Origin: Staphylococcus pseudoxylosus
GTDB taxonomy: Bacteria; Bacillota; Bacilli; Staphylococcales; Staphylococcaceae
Direction: 5' to 3'
DNA length: 64,000 nucleotides
Assembly: GCF_003697915.1 (NCBI RefSeq)
Contig: NZ_RCVN01000002.1
Span: 124,001-188,000 of the forward strand
Shown here: positions 60,723 to 64,000 of the stretch, piece by piece
Layout of the letters: every line of letters begins with the position of its first letter
Position numbering within the stretch: the first letter of the stretch is position 1
Position numbers and translations under genes: made by a program
Notes under the pieces: generated by a model
The model's input: only the letters and a program-made list of their open reading frames with translations
What the model was told of the DNA's origin: nothing
The model's database searches: none

Positions 60723-63700
60723 CTATTTTTCATCTTCTTTTTTTCTACGACGTTTAGCAAATAGTAATAATGCACCTAATCCTGCAAACAATGAACCAAA
60801 TAATGTACCATTACGTGTTTCTTCCTCACCTGTTTCAGGTAATTCTGATCGCTTATTTTCTTTATTATCTTTTGATCTGTTGTTTTCCACAACGTTAGAA
60901 CTATTATTTGAATCTTCTACTTTTGATTCATTAGAGTTGCTATTATCTGTGTTGTGGCTAGCATTTGGTGAATTAGAACCTGCGACCGTATTTTCTCCCG
61001 TGCCTGGATTTTCTCCCGTGCCTGGATTTTCTCCTGCACCCGGATTTTCTCCTGTACCTGGATTTTCTCCTGTGCCTGGATTTTCTCCTGTGCCTGGATT
61101 TTCTCCTGTGCCTGGATTTTCTCCTGTACCTGGATTTTCTCCTGTACCTGGATTTTCTCCTGTGCCTGGATTTTCTCCTGTGCCAGTTACATTTGTATTT
61201 GTAGGTTCTGATGTATTACCATCTTTATCCGTAGCAGTCACTATGACAGTGTCTCCACCATTCAAGTCTACGTTTGACGGAATGTCTACTGTGTAGTTGC
61301 CTTGATCATCTGCTGTACCTGTTGCCGTTGTACGATCTGGGAACGTTACGGCTACCGTTGAGCCTGGTTCTGCTGTGCCGCTAACCGTTGTTGCTTCACT
61401 TGTTACTTCTTTCACCTTTGGTGCCTCTGGCGCTGTTGTATCTACAACTGTTGTCGTTGCTTCTTCAGATGTATTACCATCTTTATCTTCGACTACAACT
61501 CTGATTGGCTCTCCACCATTCAAGTCTACGTTTGATGGGATTTCTACTGTGTAGTTACCTTGATCATCTGCTGTACCTGTTGCCGTTGTATCATCTGGGA
61601 ACGTGACTGTTACCGTTGAGCCTGGTTCTGCTGTGCCGCTAACCGTTGTTGCTTCACTTGTTACTTCGTTCACCTTTGGTGCCTCTGGCGCTGTTGTATC
61701 TACAACTGTCGTTGTTGCTTCTTCAGATGTATTACCATCTTTATCTTCGGCTACAACTCTGATTGATACTCCACCTTCTAGTTTCACGTTTGATGGAATG
61801 TCTACTGTGTAGTTACCTTGATCATCCGCTGTACCTGTTGCCGTTGTACCATCTGGGAACGTGACGGTTACCGTTGAGCCTGGTTCCGCTGTGCCGCTAA
61901 CTGTTGTTGCTTCACTTGTTACTTCTTTCACCGTCGGTGCCGCTGGCGCTGTTGTATCTACAACTGTTGTCGTTGCTTCTTCAGATGTATTACCATCTTT
62001 ATCTTCGGCTACAACTTTGATTGATTCTCCACCTTCTAGTTTCACGTTTGATGGAATATCTACTGTGTAGTTACCTTGATCATCTGCCGTACCTGTTGTT
62101 GTTGTGCCATCTGGGAACGTGACTGTTACCGTTGAGCCTGGTTCCGCTGTGCCGCTAACCGTTGTATCTTCACTTGTTACTTCGTTCACCTTTGGTGCCT
62201 CTGGTGCTGTTGTATCAGTAACTGTTGTCGTTGCTTCCTCAGATGTGTTGCCTTCTTTATCTTTAGAAGTAACTATGAGTTCTTCTCCACCTTCTAGTTT
62301 CACGTTTGATGGAATATCTACTGTGTAGTTACCTTGATCATCTGCCGTACCTGTTGCTGTTGTACCATCTGGGAACGTTACGGTTACTGTTGAACCTGGT
62401 TCTGTTGTGCCGCTAACCGTTGTATCTTCACTTGTTACTTCGTTCACCGTTGGTGCCGCTGGTGCTGTTGTGTCAGTAACTGTTGTTGTTGCTTCTTCAG
62501 ATGTATTACCTTCTTTATCTTTAGAAGTAACTATGAGTTCTTCTCCACCATTCAAGTCTACGTTTGATGGGATTTCTACTGTGTAGTTACCTTGATCATC
62601 CGCTGTACCTGTTGCTGTTGTGCCATCTGGGAACGTGACGGTTACTGTTGAGCCTGGTTCCGCTGTGCCACTAACTGTTGTTGCTTCACTTGTTACTTCG
62701 TTCACCTTTGGTGCCTCTGGCGCTGTTGTATCTACAACCATTGCCTTTACAGAATCAGAAATATTACCATTATTATCTATAGAAGCTAGTAATAATTCTT
62801 CTCCACCTACTAAATCAACTCCATCTGGAATAGCTACTGCATAATTTCCATTAGCATCTGATTCATCTGTAGCTGTCACGCCACCTGGGAAAGTAACTGT
62901 TACTATTGAATTTGCTTCGGCTGTTCCTGTTACTTGTGCATCTTCGCTTGTCACACTATTAACCGTTGGTGGTGCCGGTGCTGTTTCGTCTGTAACTGTT
63001 GTAGAACCTGGGTGCGAAACGTTTCCTGTCGCATCTGTTGATGTAGCTTGGATTGTTTCTCCACCTTGTAATGCTTCATTTTCTGGAATAACAACTGTAA
63101 AGTTACCTTGTGCATCTGCTGTTGTTTCTACAACTGCTCCACTTGGAAATATCACTGTTACCGTTGAATTTGCTTCAGCTATTCCTGTTATTTCAGTGCT
63201 CACGCTTGTTACATGACTTATTTGTGGAGCATCTGGGGCTGTTTCATCTATTACTGTTGCACTACCAGATTGTGAAATATTTCCTGCAACATCTGTTGAT
63301 GTAGCTTGGATTGTTTCTCCACCTTGCAATTCCTCATTTTCTGGGATACTAGCTGTAAAGTTGCCATTTTCATCTGCTGTTACTTCTACAACTGCTCCAC
63401 TTGGAAATGTCACTGTTACCGTTGAATTTGCTTCGGCTGTTCCTGTTACTTGATTACTATTACTAGTAATATCCCCAATAACTGGAACATCTGGCGCTTT
63501 CACATCTTTAACTATTGTTGTTGCTACTGGCGATTCATTTCCAGCTTCATCTGTTGAAATTGCTTTAAATGCTTCTCCACCTTCAAGAATTACACTATTT
63601 GGTATATCAACTGTAAAGTTTCCTTGATCATCAGCAGTTACTGAAACTTTACCTCCACCTGGGAAACCAACTGTAACTGATGAATTAGGTTCAGCTTTTC

Positions 63701-64000
63701 CTGTAACTTGTGTATCATCACTTGTAATTGGATTAATTACTGGTGCATCTGGGGCTGTTTCATCTGTAACAGTAATTTGGTCTGAAATCTCACTTGTTTT
63801 ACCATCTTTGCTAGCTGTTGCAGTTAATACTGTACCAGCTGTTAACGGTTGGTTTAATACTATAGTTGCTGCTGAGCCATCGCTTGGTATTTGAACCGAA
63901 CCTATTTCATTATTATTGTTATCTCGAACAGTAACAGTAGCACCGGCCGTGCCATTAACTTGTATTTCTGTATCATTATCGTCAACTGGATTAATAGATG
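60723..64000 (-). CDS. LPXTG-anchored surface protein with Ig-like repeats, 5' end beyond window
   Basis: At least 1,091 residues; the frame is open to the window edge, so the N-terminus (signal peptide, ligand-binding region) is missing. A series of about 86-residue Ig-like domains (Big_6 type, TAPEAPKVNEVTSE...GSTVTVTFPDGT...NYTVDIPSN), about ten complete here, is followed by an 11-unit GENPGT linker, a Ser/Asn-rich spacer, the sortase signal LPETG, a hydrophobic segment and the RRRKKEDEK tail. It is covalently anchored to peptidoglycan; such stalk proteins promote adhesion or biofilm. An internal GTG at 63503 is not the start. Confidence 0.93.
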   Translation of the reverse strand, partial: SINPVDDNDTEIQVNGTAGATVTVRDNNNNEIGSVQIPSDGSAATIVLNQPLTAGTVLTATASKDGKTSEISDQITVTDETAPDAPVINPITSDDTQVTGKAEPNSSVTVGFPGGGKVSVTADDQGNFTVDIPNSVILEGGEAFKAISTDEAGNESPVATTIVKDVKAPDVPVIGDITSNSNQVTGTAEANSTVTVTFPSGAVVEVTADENGNFTASIPENEELQGGETIQATSTDVAGNISQSGSATVIDETAPDAPQISHVTSVSTEITGIAEANSTVTVIFPSGAVVETTADAQGNFTVVIPENEALQGGETIQATSTDATGNVSHPGSTTVTDETAPAPPTVNSVTSEDAQVTGTAEANSIVTVTFPGGVTATDESDANGNYAVAIPDGVDLVGGEELLLASIDNNGNISDSVKAMVVDTTAPEAPKVNEVTSEATTVSGTAEPGSTVTVTFPDGTTATGTADDQGNYTVEIPSNVDLNGGEELIVTSKDKEGNTSEEATTTVTDTTAPAAPTVNEVTSEDTTVSGTTEPGSTVTVTFPDGTTATGTADDQGNYTVDIPSNVKLEGGEELIVTSKDKEGNTSEEATTTVTDTTAPEAPKVNEVTSEDTTVSGTAEPGSTVTVTFPDGTTTTGTADDQGNYTVDIPSNVKLEGGESIKVVAEDKDGNTSEEATTTVVDTTAPAAPTVKEVTSEATTVSGTAEPGSTVTVTFPDGTTATGTADDQGNYTVDIPSNVKLEGGVSIRVVAEDKDGNTSEEATTTVVDTTAPEAPKVNEVTSEATTVSGTAEPGSTVTVTFPDDTTATGTADDQGNYTVEIPSNVDLNGGEPIRVVVEDKDGNTSEEATTTVVDTTAPEAPKVKEVTSEATTVSGTAEPGSTVAVTFPDRTTATGTADDQGNYTVDIPSNVDLNGGDTVIVTATDKDGNTSEPTNTNVTGTGENPGTGENPGTGENPGTGENPGTGENPGTGENPGTGENPGTGENPGAGENPGTGENPGTGENTVAGSNSPNASHNTDNSNSNESKVEDSNNSSNVVENNRSKDNKENKRSELPETGEEETRNGTLFGSLFAGLGALLLFAKRRRKKEDEK
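60991..61184 (-). repeat. 18-bp tandem repeat encoding GENPGT linker
   Basis: Eleven copies of an 18-bp unit; ten encode GENPG(T/A) and the last reads GENT. Only a few third-position and one Thr-to-Ala change separate units, so slippage is recent. Confidence 0.92.
61190..62730 (-). repeat. Tandem 258-bp repeats encoding Ig-like domains
   Basis: Six consecutive units of 258 bp (86 residues) are nearly identical in DNA and protein. Toward 63-64 kb the units become more divergent (EANSTVTVTFPSGAVVE type). Confidence 0.9.

Noticed and set aside
61190..62730. Regular repeats as a CRISPR array
   Set aside because: Units are 258 bp, coding, without spacers, and lie in an Ig-domain gene.
60880..63304. 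Several rightward open frames opposite the surface-protein repeats
   Set aside because: They recur with the 258-bp period because the coding repeat is open on both strands; none has a ribosome site.
1..64000. tRNA, rRNA, insertion sequences, phage or integron genes
   Set aside because: None could be recognised on either strand; the window looks like stable chromosomal backbone with accessory metabolic blocks.

Overview
The window is a low-GC Firmicutes chromosome segment that reads as a coagulase-negative Staphylococcus, most likely of the S. saprophyticus/S. xylosus group. The grounds are a cudTCAB-type choline-to-betaine locus, a 296-residue staphylococcal class I aldolase, a close LytM homologue, the staphylococcal SirTM/macrodomain/GcvH-L operon and an LPXTG surface protein. 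No rRNA, tRNA, CRISPR array, insertion sequence or prophage was seen. Species assignment is inference.

Layout. 0-2.4 kb: a fused GT2/CDP-glycerol glycerophosphotransferase (cell-surface glycopolymer). 2.5-8.9 kb: choline oxidation (betA, betB), the GbsR-like regulator cudC and the BCCT choline transporter cudT; two matching 18-bp inverted repeats lie upstream of betB and cudT. 8.9-11.9 kb: a methyltransferase, fda and a PfoR-type EIIC membrane protein. 12-18 kb: a probable GABA catabolic cluster (gabR, gabT, gabD, APC permease). 18-24.2 kb: a structured intergenic element, cls, a CynX-type MFS transporter divergent from an XRE-cupin regulator, a small XRE regulator with two membrane proteins, and a frameshifted AEC permease. 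24.6-28.1 kb: ppdK with its overlapping DUF299 regulatory kinase/phosphorylase, followed by about 1 kb without genes.

29-36.9 kb holds the most interesting block. A CdaR-type regulator is divergent from a compact operon: glycerate kinase, KdgT-type permease, larA, larE, larB, larC. It joins a nickel-pincer (NPN) hydroxyacid racemase and its complete cofactor-synthesis set to a glycerate/sugar-acid catabolic module, so the racemase substrate may be something other than lactate.

37-45 kb: a Gfo/Idh/MocA oxidoreductase, small stress or hypothetical proteins, then the SirTM operon (luciferase-like monooxygenase, GcvH-L, macrodomain, SirTM, LplA2) divergent from an old yellow enzyme. 45-60.5 kb: ipdC-like decarboxylase, MarR regulator, MscS-like channel, a frameshifted rifampin ADP-ribosyltransferase (arr), a glycerophosphodiesterase, lytM, small membrane protein and lipoprotein genes, an MFS transporter, a tRNA-dihydrouridine synthase, a TetR/DoxX pair divergent from a DsbA-fold protein, and an AldB/ExaC-type aldehyde dehydrogenase. 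60.7-64 kb: the C-terminal part of a large repetitive LPETG surface protein that runs off the window end.

Gene starts were chosen from ribosome-binding-site spacing. Several genes probably start at TTG or GTG. Two genes are each broken by a single-base change in a homopolymer, which may be real decay, phase variation or assembly error.
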